64,000 bases of DNA from FEN-1279 sp964400285 (GCA_964400285.1 CAYNTK010000001.1:417422-481421); one strand, 5' to 3'. Positions 8,483 to 17,600 are shown, numbered from the stretch's first letter. Translations and numbers: made by a program. The notes: generated from the letters alone by a model not told the origin.

Positions 8483-8552
8483 AATTTGTTTTTATTTTAA
8501 ATGGAATTAGCAATGTGATTTTTTATATCATTCAATATTTTTATCTTTAATT

Positions 8553-9551
8553 ATGATTGACATAAAAGATAAAAATATAGATAAGCAGATTACAATTGGA
8601 AGTTATCCGATTGATTATAAGAAAATTGGTGATGGTGATGATAAATTTAAAATATTTATAAATGAAAATGCTTTAGAAGATATTAAATCATATTTATCGA
8701 GTGATAAAACAAAAGAACTTGGAGGTGTTTTAATAGGTAATGTATATTTTGATGATGCTGGATGTAAATTTATTATTATTAATGATTTAATAATAGCTCG
8801 CTTTACAGATTCAAATATTACAAGGCTTACCTTTACTCACAAATCCTGGGAATATATAAATGATAAAATTGATAAAGAGTATTCTGATAAAAGAGTAGTT
8901 GGTTGGTTTCATTCACATCCCGGTCATACGGTTTTTTTATCAACTTATGATAAGTTTATTCATGAAAACTTTTTTAATCGCGATTTTATGGTTGCATATG
9001 TTTTTGACCCGATTAATGGTGAACAAGATTTTTATTTTTGGAAAAATGATTCAATAGAAAAATCGAATTGTTTTTATGTATATCTCGATTATCATATAGA
9101 TAAGAATAAGACAAATATTACAAATCACGATAAAGAAGAAGAAAAAAAAACTAAAAATAAGTTTAATTATTTTATTTTTTTAATTTCATTATTAGCATTA
9201 GTTATTTCTTTCATTTTACTATTTAGATTTTCAGAAATTAATAATAAAGTTTCGGAAATGAAAGAATATGATTCGAGATTAAAAGAACTGAATAATGAAA
9301 ATTTGAAAACTAATGAAAAAATTGAAAAATTAATAAAGAATCTTGAAACAAATATAGATAGTAACATTAATAATTATTATAGTAATATAATTAAATATCA
9401 AATTAAACCAGGTGATACTTTAAGAAAATTAGCAATTTTATATTATAATGATGAAGGGAAATATAATTTATTAATTAGACATAATAATCTTAAAGACGAG
9501 AATGATATTTCAATTGGACAGATAATTGAAATACCACTGGAGAACAAATAA
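8553..9551 (+). CDS. Membrane-anchored JAMM (MPN+) metalloprotease-like protein with C-terminal LysM domain
   Basis: 332 residues in four parts. Residues about 33-165 form a JAB1/MPN/Mov34 domain with a complete JAMM zinc motif: Glu55 (KELGGVLIGN), His120-Ser-His122, Ser130 and Asp133, with spacing HxH-x7-S-x2-D. Residues about 204-226 form one transmembrane helix, preceded by a lysine-rich segment and with no signal peptide, so the protease domain should be cytoplasmic. Residues about 228-275 look like a coiled coil. Residues about 282-328 are a LysM domain (YQIKPGDTLRKLA), expected to bind peptidoglycan in the periplasm. JAMM enzymes remove ubiquitin-like modifiers. The stop overlaps the start of the E2-like gene (TAATG), implying joint function. 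Confidence 0.9.
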   Translation: MIDIKDKNIDKQITIGSYPIDYKKIGDGDDKFKIFINENALEDIKSYLSSDKTKELGGVLIGNVYFDDAGCKFIIINDLIIARFTDSNITRLTFTHKSWEYINDKIDKEYSDKRVVGWFHSHPGHTVFLSTYDKFIHENFFNRDFMVAYVFDPINGEQDFYFWKNDSIEKSNCFYVYLDYHIDKNKTNITNHDKEEEKKTKNKFNYFIFLISLLALVISFILLFRFSEINNKVSEMKEYDSRLKELNNENLKTNEKIEKLIKNLETNIDSNINNYYSNIIKYQIKPGDTLRKLAILYYNDEGKYNLLIRHNNLKDENDISIGQIIEIPLENK

Positions 9552-10096
9552 TGACACCAAGACAAAGAAGACTAAATTCGGATTATGAAAATTTGGTGAA
9601 TGAATTTACAAATCATCCTTTTATTAAATTAGAATTTGATAAAAGAGAAAATAATGTTCCTGAGAGATATTATATTAATTATAATAATGTAAAAGGAATA
9701 AGGTTATCCAAATTATCGACATCTAATAATAAAATTATAGAATTTATAAATGAACATAAAATAGAAATTTATTTACACTTTGATTACCCTCGTTTAAAAC
9801 CGCAATGTTATATTTTAACAGAGATATTTCATCCAAATTTCAGAATGGCACATCCACATGATATTTGTATAGGTGATTATTGGGCTTCTGGAGAAACTCT
9901 TGTAGATATTATTTATCAAATTGGTGAAATGATACAATATAAGAATTATGGAATTCAAAACCCACTAAATGGTATAGCATCAAAATGGGCAAGAGAAAAT
10001 AAGCATATCTTACCTATAGACAATACAAATATACGAATTGGGGAATTGGATTTAACTTTAAAAAATAATTTAAATTTTAAAATTGAATTAAAATGA
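9551..10096 (+). CDS. E2 (ubiquitin-conjugating enzyme)-fold protein
   Basis: 181 residues that follow the E2/UBC fold order: N-terminal helix (RRLNSDYENLVNEF), beta-meander ending in YPRLKP (YP at 79-80), His94-Pro-Asn96 (the E2 HPN), a candidate catalytic Cys106 in DICIGDYW with Trp111, then the helix LVDIIYQIGEMI and a C-terminal NPLNGIASKWAREN, very like the canonical E2 NPLNxEAAxxY tail. HPN-to-Cys spacing is two residues longer than usual, and Cys-to-Trp is shorter. It is coupled to the JAMM gene upstream and overlaps the carbonic anhydrase gene downstream (ATGA at 10093). No E1 or ubiquitin-like gene is in the window. The fold is assigned by eye; conjugating activity is inference. Confidence 0.78.
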   Translation: MTPRQRRLNSDYENLVNEFTNHPFIKLEFDKRENNVPERYYINYNNVKGIRLSKLSTSNNKIIEFINEHKIEIYLHFDYPRLKPQCYILTEIFHPNFRMAHPHDICIGDYWASGETLVDIIYQIGEMIQYKNYGIQNPLNGIASKWARENKHILPIDNTNIRIGELDLTLKNNLNFKIELK

Positions 10097-10605
10097 TTTT
10101 GTCATATAATGGAGTAAAACCCAAAATAGATAAAAGTGTTTTTATTTGTGAAGGCTCACAAATAATAGGAGATGTTGAAATTGGAAAGGATTCAAGTGTT
10201 TGGTTTAATACTGTAATCCGTGGAGATGTAAACTATATACGTATAGGGGAAAGAACAAATATACAGGATTTGAGTATGTTACATGTTACATATAAGAAGT
10301 ATCCGTTAATAATTGGAAATGATGTTACTATTGGACATAGTGTAACAATACATGGATGTACAGTAAAAGATTTTGTATTAATCGGAATAGGAGCTATATT
10401 GCTTGACAATTGTATTATAAATTCAAATTCGTTTATTGCGGCAGGAGCCTTAATTAAGGAAAGATTTGAAGTTCCAGAAGGTGTTTTAGTAGCAGGAGTT
10501 CCAGGAAAAATTATAAGAGAATTAACTCCAAAAGAAATCGAAAAAATAGGGAGAAGTGCAAGAAACTATGTTATGTATGTAGAAACTTATAAAAAGAAAA
10601 CGTAG
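10093..10605 (+). CDS. Gamma-carbonic anhydrase-like hexapeptide-repeat protein
   Basis: 170-residue left-handed beta-helix protein of the YrdA/CaiE/PaaY gamma-carbonic anhydrase family. Hexapeptide repeats run through residues 20-135, with three candidate zinc histidines in family positions: His64 (SMLH), His82 (IGHS) and His87 (IHG). It may hydrate CO2 or be a non-catalytic homologue; the sequence does not decide. It overlaps the E2-like gene by four bases (ATGA). Confidence 0.9.
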   Translation: MILSYNGVKPKIDKSVFICEGSQIIGDVEIGKDSSVWFNTVIRGDVNYIRIGERTNIQDLSMLHVTYKKYPLIIGNDVTIGHSVTIHGCTVKDFVLIGIGAILLDNCIINSNSFIAAGALIKERFEVPEGVLVAGVPGKIIRELTPKEIEKIGRSARNYVMYVETYKKKT

Positions 10606-10637
10606 TATTTAAAGCATTGAATTTAGTTTAATTAAAA

Positions 10638-11579
10638 TTGAATAACTATATTAAAAATAATGCAATAAAAGTATTTACTTCAGCTTATTATTCAATATTA
10701 TATTATTCTAAAAAACTTTATGAGAAATTCGAAAAAGACCATATTTGGGTATTATCATCAGGTATTGCTTTTAACATTTTAATTAGTATAATTCCGTTTT
10801 TATTGATTGCATTAACGGTACTTGGTGTATATATTGATTCATCAAATATACTTGAGAGAATTAATGATTATCTCACAAATTTTCTTCCTATGGAAGATGT
10901 ATATAAAAACAAAATTATCAAACAGATTTTTATTTTAGCACAAGAACTTACAAATAATACTTTTTTAACTGGGACGATTGGAATACTTGCTCTTATTTGG
11001 ACAATGAGTGGACTATTTAGCACAATGAGAGATGTGTTAAACAAAATTTTTGCATTCGATGGATATATTAATTTTTTTTACGGTAAGGTAAGAGATTTTA
11101 TACTTGTAATAGTTACTCTTGTATTATTTCTGGTTTCTTTATCTCTAACATCGATTTTTCAGATATTTAAAGTATTATCAGTAGATTTATTTGGAGAAAT
11201 AATACCTTCTATTTATTTAAGTGCAACAATTTCAATTTTAGCATCATTAATTACAACTTATATTATGTTTTTAGTGCTATACAAATACATTCCTCAATTT
11301 ACTTTACCATCAAAAGTAGTGCAATTATCAACTATATTATCAACAATAATGTTTGAAATTATGAAATATTTGTATACGCTATATGTAATAAGATTTTCAA
11401 GTTTACAAAGGATTTATGGTGCTTATGCATTTATCGTTATATCAATTTTTTGGATTTATTATATTTCAGTTATTTTTTCGACTTCAGCTGCAATTGGAAA
11501 TATATATCTTGAAAAGCATGATTTAAAATTAAAATATAAGAAAAAGAAAAAATACAATGGAACAAAGGAAACTTTATAG
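10638..11579 (+). CDS. YihY/BrkB family inner-membrane protein
   Basis: 313 residues with about six transmembrane helices and the family hallmarks SSGIAFNILISIIPFLL, WTMSGLFSTMRDVLNKIF and a final AYAFIVISIFWIYY segment, followed by a lysine-rich cytoplasmic tail. This is the YihY/virulence factor BrkB (UPF0761) family, whose transport role is unsettled. It starts at TTG 10638; no in-frame ATG precedes the conserved region. Its 3' end overlaps the next gene by 23 bases. Confidence 0.88.
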   Translation: MNNYIKNNAIKVFTSAYYSILYYSKKLYEKFEKDHIWVLSSGIAFNILISIIPFLLIALTVLGVYIDSSNILERINDYLTNFLPMEDVYKNKIIKQIFILAQELTNNTFLTGTIGILALIWTMSGLFSTMRDVLNKIFAFDGYINFFYGKVRDFILVIVTLVLFLVSLSLTSIFQIFKVLSVDLFGEIIPSIYLSATISILASLITTYIMFLVLYKYIPQFTLPSKVVQLSTILSTIMFEIMKYLYTLYVIRFSSLQRIYGAYAFIVISIFWIYYISVIFSTSAAIGNIYLEKHDLKLKYKKKKKYNGTKETL

Positions 11580-12804
11580 AACGATAGATAGAATTACAAA
11601 AGCTGCACCACATTTTAATACTACCGAAGAACTTCTTGTTTATGTGTTAAATGAGATTATTAAAAATGAAGAAATTAATGTAATTGGTGGACGTATATGG
11701 AAATTAAACGAAGCAAAAGACGGATATAATTTGATAGAGCAATTTGGAGATGTAGATTTAATAGAACCGAATTATGAACAAAAACTAATAGAAACACCGT
11801 CTTTTAAAGATATTGGAAAGTATAGAACGATAATAGCGAAAGAAACCGACAATTATTTACGTAACAAAGGAATATTCAGATACTCGGCATCTGGGGTTGG
11901 TGAAAAATATAAGTTGGAGGATGAAAATGGAGTATATTATCTTTATGAATATTTAATTGCAGTCAATGGAAAAAAACTCGATAATGAATTTGTATATACA
12001 TTAAATATTATAAGTACAACATTATCATCAATAATAAGAACTAGAAGGATAGAGAAAAAGGCAAGACAAAATATATTAGAACTTCAAAAAGCAAGTGAGA
12101 TACAGCGTAGCATACTACCTGAGCACTCTTTTGATTTTCATAATTATGAGATATTTGGTATTTCTCTACCTGAACAAATAGTAGGAGGTGATTTTTTTGA
12201 TTATATAACAACATCAGATGATTATAAACTTTGTGTAGCCATTGGTGATGCAGCATCTAAGGGAGTTTCAGCAGCTGCACAAGCATTGTATGTTTCTGGT
12301 GCATTAAAAATGGGAGTTGAATACGATATTAACATTACTTCTTTAATTGGGAAAATAAGTAATCTTGTTAATGATACATTTCATTATGAAAGATTTGTTA
12401 CATTATTTTTGTGTGAATTATATAAAGATAATAAAGGTTTATGTGTTTATATCAATGCTGGTCATAATTCGCCAATACACTATATTTCAAATACGAATTC
12501 CATTGAAGAACTTTCTACAACAGGTCCGGTTCTTGGACCTACACCAAATCAACGTTTTAATTCAGATAGCATTTATCTTAGTATTGGAGATATTCTTGTT
12601 TTGTATACTGACGGAATTGTCGAAGCTGCTAACAAAAAATTTGAATTTTTTGGTGATGCAAGACTTAAGGAATGCGTAATTAAACTTAAAGATAGAAGTC
12701 CAAAAGAAATTTGTGAATTGATTATGCAAGATGTTCAAAATTTTTCAGCAAAAGGAAAATATTCAGATGATAAGACTATTGTTGTAATAAAAAGAGTAAA
12801 ATAA
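11557..12804 (+). CDS. SpoIIE/RsbU-type PP2C serine phosphatase
   Basis: 415 residues. An N-terminal GAF-like sensory region (about 1-165) is joined by a short helix (KARQNILELQKASEIQRSILP) to a SpoIIE phosphatase domain (about 180-413). Metal-binding motifs are visible: GGDFFDY, IGDAASKGVSAA, NAGHNSP, YTDGIVEA and SDDKTIVVI. Such proteins dephosphorylate anti-sigma-antagonist proteins in partner-switching cascades; no STAS or anti-sigma kinase gene lies nearby. It overlaps the YihY gene and abuts the TPR gene with no gap. Confidence 0.92.
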   Translation: MEQRKLYRTIDRITKAAPHFNTTEELLVYVLNEIIKNEEINVIGGRIWKLNEAKDGYNLIEQFGDVDLIEPNYEQKLIETPSFKDIGKYRTIIAKETDNYLRNKGIFRYSASGVGEKYKLEDENGVYYLYEYLIAVNGKKLDNEFVYTLNIISTTLSSIIRTRRIEKKARQNILELQKASEIQRSILPEHSFDFHNYEIFGISLPEQIVGGDFFDYITTSDDYKLCVAIGDAASKGVSAAAQALYVSGALKMGVEYDINITSLIGKISNLVNDTFHYERFVTLFLCELYKDNKGLCVYINAGHNSPIHYISNTNSIEELSTTGPVLGPTPNQRFNSDSIYLSIGDILVLYTDGIVEAANKKFEFFGDARLKECVIKLKDRSPKEICELIMQDVQNFSAKGKYSDDKTIVVIKRVK

Positions 12805-13935
12805 ATGAAAAGAATAATAATATTAATTGTAATATTTTTTTGCTCAAATATTATAAGAGCTCAACAAAACTATGAATTATTAGATAAAGGTATAAGTTAT
12901 ATTTACCATATCAAATTCGATTCTGCATCATATCAGTTTAAAGAATTTATAAAGTTAAATCCCAAAAGCCCTGAAGGCTATTTTTTCGAGGCGATGCTCG
13001 AATGGTGGAAGATTAATCTGGATAAAAATAATGAATCTAATGATGAAAATTTCTTTAATAAAGTTAATAAGGTTCTCGAGGTTTGTGAGAAAATACTCGA
13101 AGAAAATGAAAATGATTTTAAAGCAATTTTTTACAAAGGTGGAATACTTGGTTATCGAGGTATGTTAAAAAGTATTCGAGAAAGTTGGTTAAAAGCAGCA
13201 GAAGACGGAAGGGAAGCTTTAAACCTATTAAAACATGCAACTGAACTGCAACCAAATAACAAAGACGCACAACTTGGAATAGGTATATATAATTACTTTG
13301 CTGAATATATTCCAGAAAGATATCCTGTAATAAGACCGCTTATGTTAATATTTCCTAAAGGTGATAAAATCAAAGGTTTTATGCAAATCAAAGAAACAGC
13401 TGCGAATTCGCGATTTGCCAAAACCGAAGCAAATTATATACTTGCATATTTATATATTAACTATGAAAAAAATTTTCAAGAAGCTGAATATTATTCGAAA
13501 AAACTCTTCGAAGAATTTCCCGAAAACGCAATCTTTGAAAAGTTTTTATACACAAGTTATGTTGGTTTAGGAAGACAAGAAGACGCAATTAATGGATGGA
13601 AAAAAATAATTGGAAAAGGAGAAAATAAGCAAATAGGATATGACAATAAATATATATTAAGAGAAGCAAATTATTATATTTCATTATGCCTTTTTAATAC
13701 AAGAAGGATTGATGAAGCTGAAACTTATTTAAAAAAATGCGAAGAAATAAACAAAGAAATTGATAAAGATGAGACATCTTCTTATACTGCAAGTACTTAT
13801 TTACTCCTTGGGAATTTTTATGATAAAAAAGGAGAGCGAACGAAAGCTCTATATTATTATGATAAAGTACTTTCTATGAAAGATTTTAACACACATCAGG
13901 CTGCTGAAATATTTAAAAAAAGTGGATACAGATAA
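12805..13935 (+). CDS. Exported TPR-repeat protein
   Basis: 376 residues with a signal peptide ending near IIRAQ (about residue 19). The mature part is helical, with TPR-like repeats: SASYQFKEFIKLNPKSPEGYF near 40-60, LLKHATELQPNNKDA near 145, and repeats near 280-360. It is probably periplasmic or attached to the outer membrane and may be a scaffold; no enzyme motif is seen. It starts directly after the phosphatase stop. Confidence 0.78.
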   Translation: MKRIIILIVIFFCSNIIRAQQNYELLDKGISYIYHIKFDSASYQFKEFIKLNPKSPEGYFFEAMLEWWKINLDKNNESNDENFFNKVNKVLEVCEKILEENENDFKAIFYKGGILGYRGMLKSIRESWLKAAEDGREALNLLKHATELQPNNKDAQLGIGIYNYFAEYIPERYPVIRPLMLIFPKGDKIKGFMQIKETAANSRFAKTEANYILAYLYINYEKNFQEAEYYSKKLFEEFPENAIFEKFLYTSYVGLGRQEDAINGWKKIIGKGENKQIGYDNKYILREANYYISLCLFNTRRIDEAETYLKKCEEINKEIDKDETSSYTASTYLLLGNFYDKKGERTKALYYYDKVLSMKDFNTHQAAEIFKKSGYR

Positions 13936-13971
13936 TTCGTTAAGTTGTTATGAAAAATTGTTTTTTTTTCG

Positions 13972-13979
13972 CATTTTTG
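13972..13979 (+). promoter_or_regulatory. Possible -7 element upstream of rpsU
   Basis: CATTTTTG is one mismatch from TAnnTTTG and lies 94 bases before the rpsU start, in the 130-base gap after the TPR gene. The nearest TTG triplets are not at ideal spacing, so this is tentative. Confidence 0.3.
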
Positions 13980-14065
13980 TCAGAGGATTATATATTGAAA
14001 TAAAAATATATTAATGTTATATTTATGTTTAATTAAATTTTAAAACCTAAAAAAGGGGTAATTTT

Positions 14066-14263
14066 TTGATAAAAGTAGTTGTACAGGATAATGAGTCTTT
14101 AGATAAGGCTCTTAAAAGATTTAAGAAAAAGTACGAGAAAGCAGGGATTTTAAAAGAGTTTAGAAAAAGACAATTTTTCTCAAAACCATCTGTAGAAAAA
14201 AAGATGCTTAAAGAAAGAGCGATTAGAAAAGCGAAGAGAATTATTGATGAAGAAAACATATAA
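14066..14263 (+). CDS. rpsU: 30S ribosomal protein S21
   Basis: 65-residue, very basic ribosomal protein with the family pattern VVVQDNESLDKALKRFKKKYEKAGIL and a C-terminal KPSVEKKMLKERAIRKAKR. The start is TTG at 14066; a purine run AAAAAGGGG 6-14 bases upstream is the only ribosome-binding-like element and supports it. It has its own terminator at 14285. Confidence 0.96.
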   Translation: MIKVVVQDNESLDKALKRFKKKYEKAGILKEFRKRQFFSKPSVEKKMLKERAIRKAKRIIDEENI

Positions 14264-14284
14264 ATAATAAAAACAGATTTTTTC

Positions 14285-14320
14285 ACCCACAGTAATTTTT
14301 CTTATTTCTGTGGGTTTTTT
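14285..14320 (+). terminator. Rho-independent terminator after rpsU
   Basis: ACCCACAG (14285-14292) pairs with CTGTGGGT (14308-14315), followed by a T-run to 14320. This isolates rpsU from hpt. Confidence 0.9.
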
Positions 14321-14405
14321 ATGTATTTTTAAAATTAAATCAGCTATTGGATACATTGAAATTGTAATTGAAAAAAAATATATTATTATAACATGAAATA
14401 AGATA

Positions 14406-14924
14406 ATGGAAAAGGGTAAACCACAATTATATATAAGACAATCCCAAGTTAAAAAGCGTATAAAAGAATTAGCAGAACAGATTAATAAAGACTATAAAAA
14501 TAAGATACCGATTTTCATTGGTGTTTTAAATGGTTCATTTATTTTTTTATCTGATTTAATAAGAGAAATTAAAATTAATTGTGAAATAGATTTTTTGAAA
14601 CTTTCGAGTTATGGCGATAGCAAGATATCTTCGGGTGATGTGAAAATGTTAAAAGAACTTAATTGTGAAGTTAAAGGAAGAGATATAATTATTGTCGAAG
14701 ATATAATTGATTCGGGACTATCGATGACGTATATTAGAAAACTGATAATGAATCAAAAACCTCTTTCATTCAAGGTAGCAGCATTATTATATAAAAAAGA
14801 TGTTTGTAAATTGAAATTTAAAATTGATTATATTGGTTTTAAAATAGAAAACAAGTTTGTTGTAGGGTATGGATTGGATTTCGCACAAAAATACAGAAAT
14901 TTAAATGGTATTTATGTGTTATAA
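14406..14924 (+). CDS. hpt: Hypoxanthine phosphoribosyltransferase
   Basis: 172-residue type I purine salvage enzyme that converts hypoxanthine or guanine with PRPP to IMP or GMP. The PRPP-binding motif IIIVEDIIDSGLSM lies at 95-108. FIGVLNGSFIFLSDL and FLKLSSYGDS (flexible loop) also match HGPRT, and the C-terminal VGYGLDFAQKYRNL is diagnostic. It is just upstream of ftsH, an order seen in many bacteria. Confidence 0.95.
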   Translation: MEKGKPQLYIRQSQVKKRIKELAEQINKDYKNKIPIFIGVLNGSFIFLSDLIREIKINCEIDFLKLSSYGDSKISSGDVKMLKELNCEVKGRDIIIVEDIIDSGLSMTYIRKLIMNQKPLSFKVAALLYKKDVCKLKFKIDYIGFKIENKFVVGYGLDFAQKYRNLNGIYVL

Positions 14925-14941
14925 TTTTAACTAATAATATT

Positions 14942-16948
14942 ATGGAACAGAATCCAAAAAAAGATAATAAAAAAAGCGGTGATGATTTTAACTGGAATCG
15001 CGTATTTAAAATTGTTTTAGGATGGAGTGCTATTCTCGTTGCATTTTTCCTAATTATGATATATACGAAAAGTTCAGATGGAGATGGAGTTGAAATACCC
15101 TTTGATGTATATCAAAGATTTTTAACTGAAAAAAAGATTGATTATGCAACTATAAAAAAAGCAGATAATAATTACGAATTTTTCGGTAAATTAAAATCAC
15201 CTGAACAAGTTGTTATTGCAGGAAAGACTTTAAATGTAGATAAATTTTTTCTGCATCTACCATATACTAATATTGATGATAATATAATAAAGGTTTGGAA
15301 TGAAAATATTAAAACTTATAATGTCGAAAAGCAGGAGGTTGGTTGGTTGGGACCATTTCTTGGTGCATTACCCTGGATTTTAATAATAGCTGTATGGATA
15401 ATATTTATGAGACGTATGCAAAACGGTGGAGGTGGAACACGAGGAATATTTTCATTTGGTAAATCGAAAGCAAAGATGTTAAATGCAAATGCAACAAAAG
15501 TAACATTTGAAGATGTAGCTGGTGCTGATGAAGCAAAAATGGAATTAACAGAAATAATTGAATTTTTAAAAAGCCCTTCAAAGTTTCAGAGATTAGGTGG
15601 AAAAATACCAAGAGGAGTATTGTTATTAGGACCTCCCGGAACAGGTAAAACTTTATTAGCACGTGCAGTTGCAGGTGAAGCGGGTGTTCCATTTTTTTCG
15701 ATTAGTGGTGCAGATTTTGTTGAAATGTTTGTAGGTGTTGGTGCTTCACGAGTAAGGGACTTATTTGACCAAGGGAAGAAAAATGCTCCTTGCATAATTT
15801 TTATTGATGAAATTGATGCAGTTGGAAGGCATAGAGGTGCAGGACTTGGAGGCGGACACGATGAAAGAGAGCAGACATTGAATCAGCTTCTCATCGAGAT
15901 GGATGGTTTTGAACAAAATAGTGGTGTAATAATTATTGCTGCTACAAATAGACCTGATATTCTCGATCCTGCATTACTAAGACCGGGAAGATTCGATAGA
16001 CAAGTCGTAGTTGATAGACCTGATGTTAAAGGAAGAGAAGGAATACTAAAGGTTCATACAAGAAAAATTCCACTTGCTCCAGATGTTAAAATAGATGTTA
16101 TAGCAAAAGGAACACCTGGTTTTTCTGGTGCAGATCTTGCAAATTTAGTGAACGAAGCAGCACTACTTGCAGCAAGAAAAAATTCAGATTCCGTTTCGAT
16201 GAGAGATTTGGAAGATGCAAAAGATAAAGTGCTTATGGGAACAGAAAGGAAAAGTTTAATTATTTCAGAAAAGGAAAAAAGAACAACTTCTTATCATGAG
16301 ATAGGACATGTGCTTGTTGCTAAAATGATACCTGAAGCTGACCCTGTCCATAAAGTAACAATTATACCACGAGGTAGAGCATTAGGTGTTACCACTTATT
16401 TACCTATAGATGAAAAACATACATATTCGAAAGAATATCTCGAAGCAATGATAGCATATGCTATGGGAGGAAGGGCTGCAGAAAAACTTGTTTTTAATGA
16501 ATACACAACTGGTGCAAGTAATGATATAGAAAGAGCAACTTCGATTGCACGTAAAATGGTATGTGAATATGGAATGAGTGAAAAGCTTGGTCCAATTGCC
16601 TATGGGAATAAACAAGAGGAAGTTTTCCTCGGGAAGGAATTACATGAACACAAAAATTATAGTGAAACGACACAGATTTTAATAGATGATGAAATAAAAA
16701 AGATTGTTGAAAATGGAATGCAAAGAGCTGAGAGAATTTTGAAAGAAAATATAGATTCGATGCATAGACTTGCCGAAGTTCTTTTGGAACGCGAGATTCT
16801 CGATGCTGAAGAAATAGAAATGGTCTTGAAAGGAATAGAATTACCTCCATTAGAAAAAGAGAATAATTCGAATATATCAAAAAAATCAAAAACTGAAGAA
16901 GATAAAAAAAATACAAAAGCTCAAGATAAACTTGCTTTAGCGAATTGA
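14942..16948 (+). CDS. ftsH: ATP-dependent zinc metalloprotease FtsH
   Basis: 668-residue membrane AAA+ protease. Two transmembrane segments (about 20-41 and 139-156) flank a periplasmic domain. Walker A is at 230-237 (GPPGTGKT), Walker B at IIFIDEID (285-292), the second region of homology at ATNRPDILDPALLRPGRFDR, and the zinc motif HEIGH at 452-456 (the usual form is HEAGH, so Ala is replaced by Ile). The C-terminal tail after about 640 is Lys- and Asn-rich and disordered. It degrades misassembled membrane proteins and regulatory substrates. Confidence 0.97.
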   Translation: MEQNPKKDNKKSGDDFNWNRVFKIVLGWSAILVAFFLIMIYTKSSDGDGVEIPFDVYQRFLTEKKIDYATIKKADNNYEFFGKLKSPEQVVIAGKTLNVDKFFLHLPYTNIDDNIIKVWNENIKTYNVEKQEVGWLGPFLGALPWILIIAVWIIFMRRMQNGGGGTRGIFSFGKSKAKMLNANATKVTFEDVAGADEAKMELTEIIEFLKSPSKFQRLGGKIPRGVLLLGPPGTGKTLLARAVAGEAGVPFFSISGADFVEMFVGVGASRVRDLFDQGKKNAPCIIFIDEIDAVGRHRGAGLGGGHDEREQTLNQLLIEMDGFEQNSGVIIIAATNRPDILDPALLRPGRFDRQVVVDRPDVKGREGILKVHTRKIPLAPDVKIDVIAKGTPGFSGADLANLVNEAALLAARKNSDSVSMRDLEDAKDKVLMGTERKSLIISEKEKRTTSYHEIGHVLVAKMIPEADPVHKVTIIPRGRALGVTTYLPIDEKHTYSKEYLEAMIAYAMGGRAAEKLVFNEYTTGASNDIERATSIARKMVCEYGMSEKLGPIAYGNKQEEVFLGKELHEHKNYSETTQILIDDEIKKIVENGMQRAERILKENIDSMHRLAEVLLEREILDAEEIEMVLKGIELPPLEKENNSNISKKSKTEEDKKNTKAQDKLALAN

Positions 16949-16970
16949 TTTAATATTCATTCTTAAATTT

Positions 16971-17594
16971 TTGGAAGACAGAAATGAACAAATAGGATAT
17001 AAAAATGAATTGCTTCGAAAAGCAATTCATCTAACTTCTGTAATTATTCCAATTTCTTATTTATTTCTCGATAAAAATTTTTTGTTAGTTATTGTAGGTA
17101 TAGGAACTGTTTTTATGATATTGCTCGATATATCCCGTAAGCTTTTTGTTCCTATCGATAAGTTCTATATTAGAACGATGGGATATGTATTAAGGAAAAA
17201 AGAATTAAATGTTAAAGAACATTTTTTAACAGGTGGAACATATTATGCAATTGGTGTTTTTCTTCCAATCCTTTTATTTAATAAGGAAATAGCTATACAA
17301 GCAATATTAATAATGATTATTTGCGATACATTTGCTGCACTTGTCGGGAAAAAATTTGGTAAATATATAATATGGAAAAAATCAATTGAAGGGAGTGTAA
17401 TTTTTTTTCTTATTGGAATATTAATTATTCTTTTTACCCCAAAAGTTACAAGTAACAATATGGAATATATTTTTGCTTTTGTATCTCTAATTTTTACAAC
17501 TATTATTGAAGCTTTACCAATGGAAATAGATGATAATATTTCGATACCTATATCATTTGGTATTATATATACTTTATTTTTATATTTTTTATAG
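16971..17594 (+). CDS. SEC59/DGK1/VTE5-type CTP-dependent lipid kinase
   Basis: 207-residue polytopic protein with about six to seven helices. The family signature is present: ELLRKAIHLTS (RKxxH) near the N terminus, DTFAALVGKKFGK near residue 117, and KSIEGS. Relatives phosphorylate dolichol, phytol or diacylglycerol with CTP. The lipid substrate is unknown here; undecaprenol or a prenol are options. The start is TTG at 16971, 23 bases after ftsH, with no useful ATG before the RKAIH motif. Confidence 0.8.
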   Translation: MEDRNEQIGYKNELLRKAIHLTSVIIPISYLFLDKNFLLVIVGIGTVFMILLDISRKLFVPIDKFYIRTMGYVLRKKELNVKEHFLTGGTYYAIGVFLPILLFNKEIAIQAILIMIICDTFAALVGKKFGKYIIWKKSIEGSVIFFLIGILIILFTPKVTSNNMEYIFAFVSLIFTTIIEALPMEIDDNISIPISFGIIYTLFLYFL

Positions 17595-17600
17595 AGGAAA

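Noticed and set aside
8542..8549. TATCTTTA as a promoter for the JAMM gene
   Set aside because: It is only 3 bases before the ATG, so a transcript would start inside the gene.
8483..8552. Ubiquitin-like gene upstream of the JAMM gene
   Set aside because: The 70-base gap is too short and has no open frame ending in Gly-Gly.
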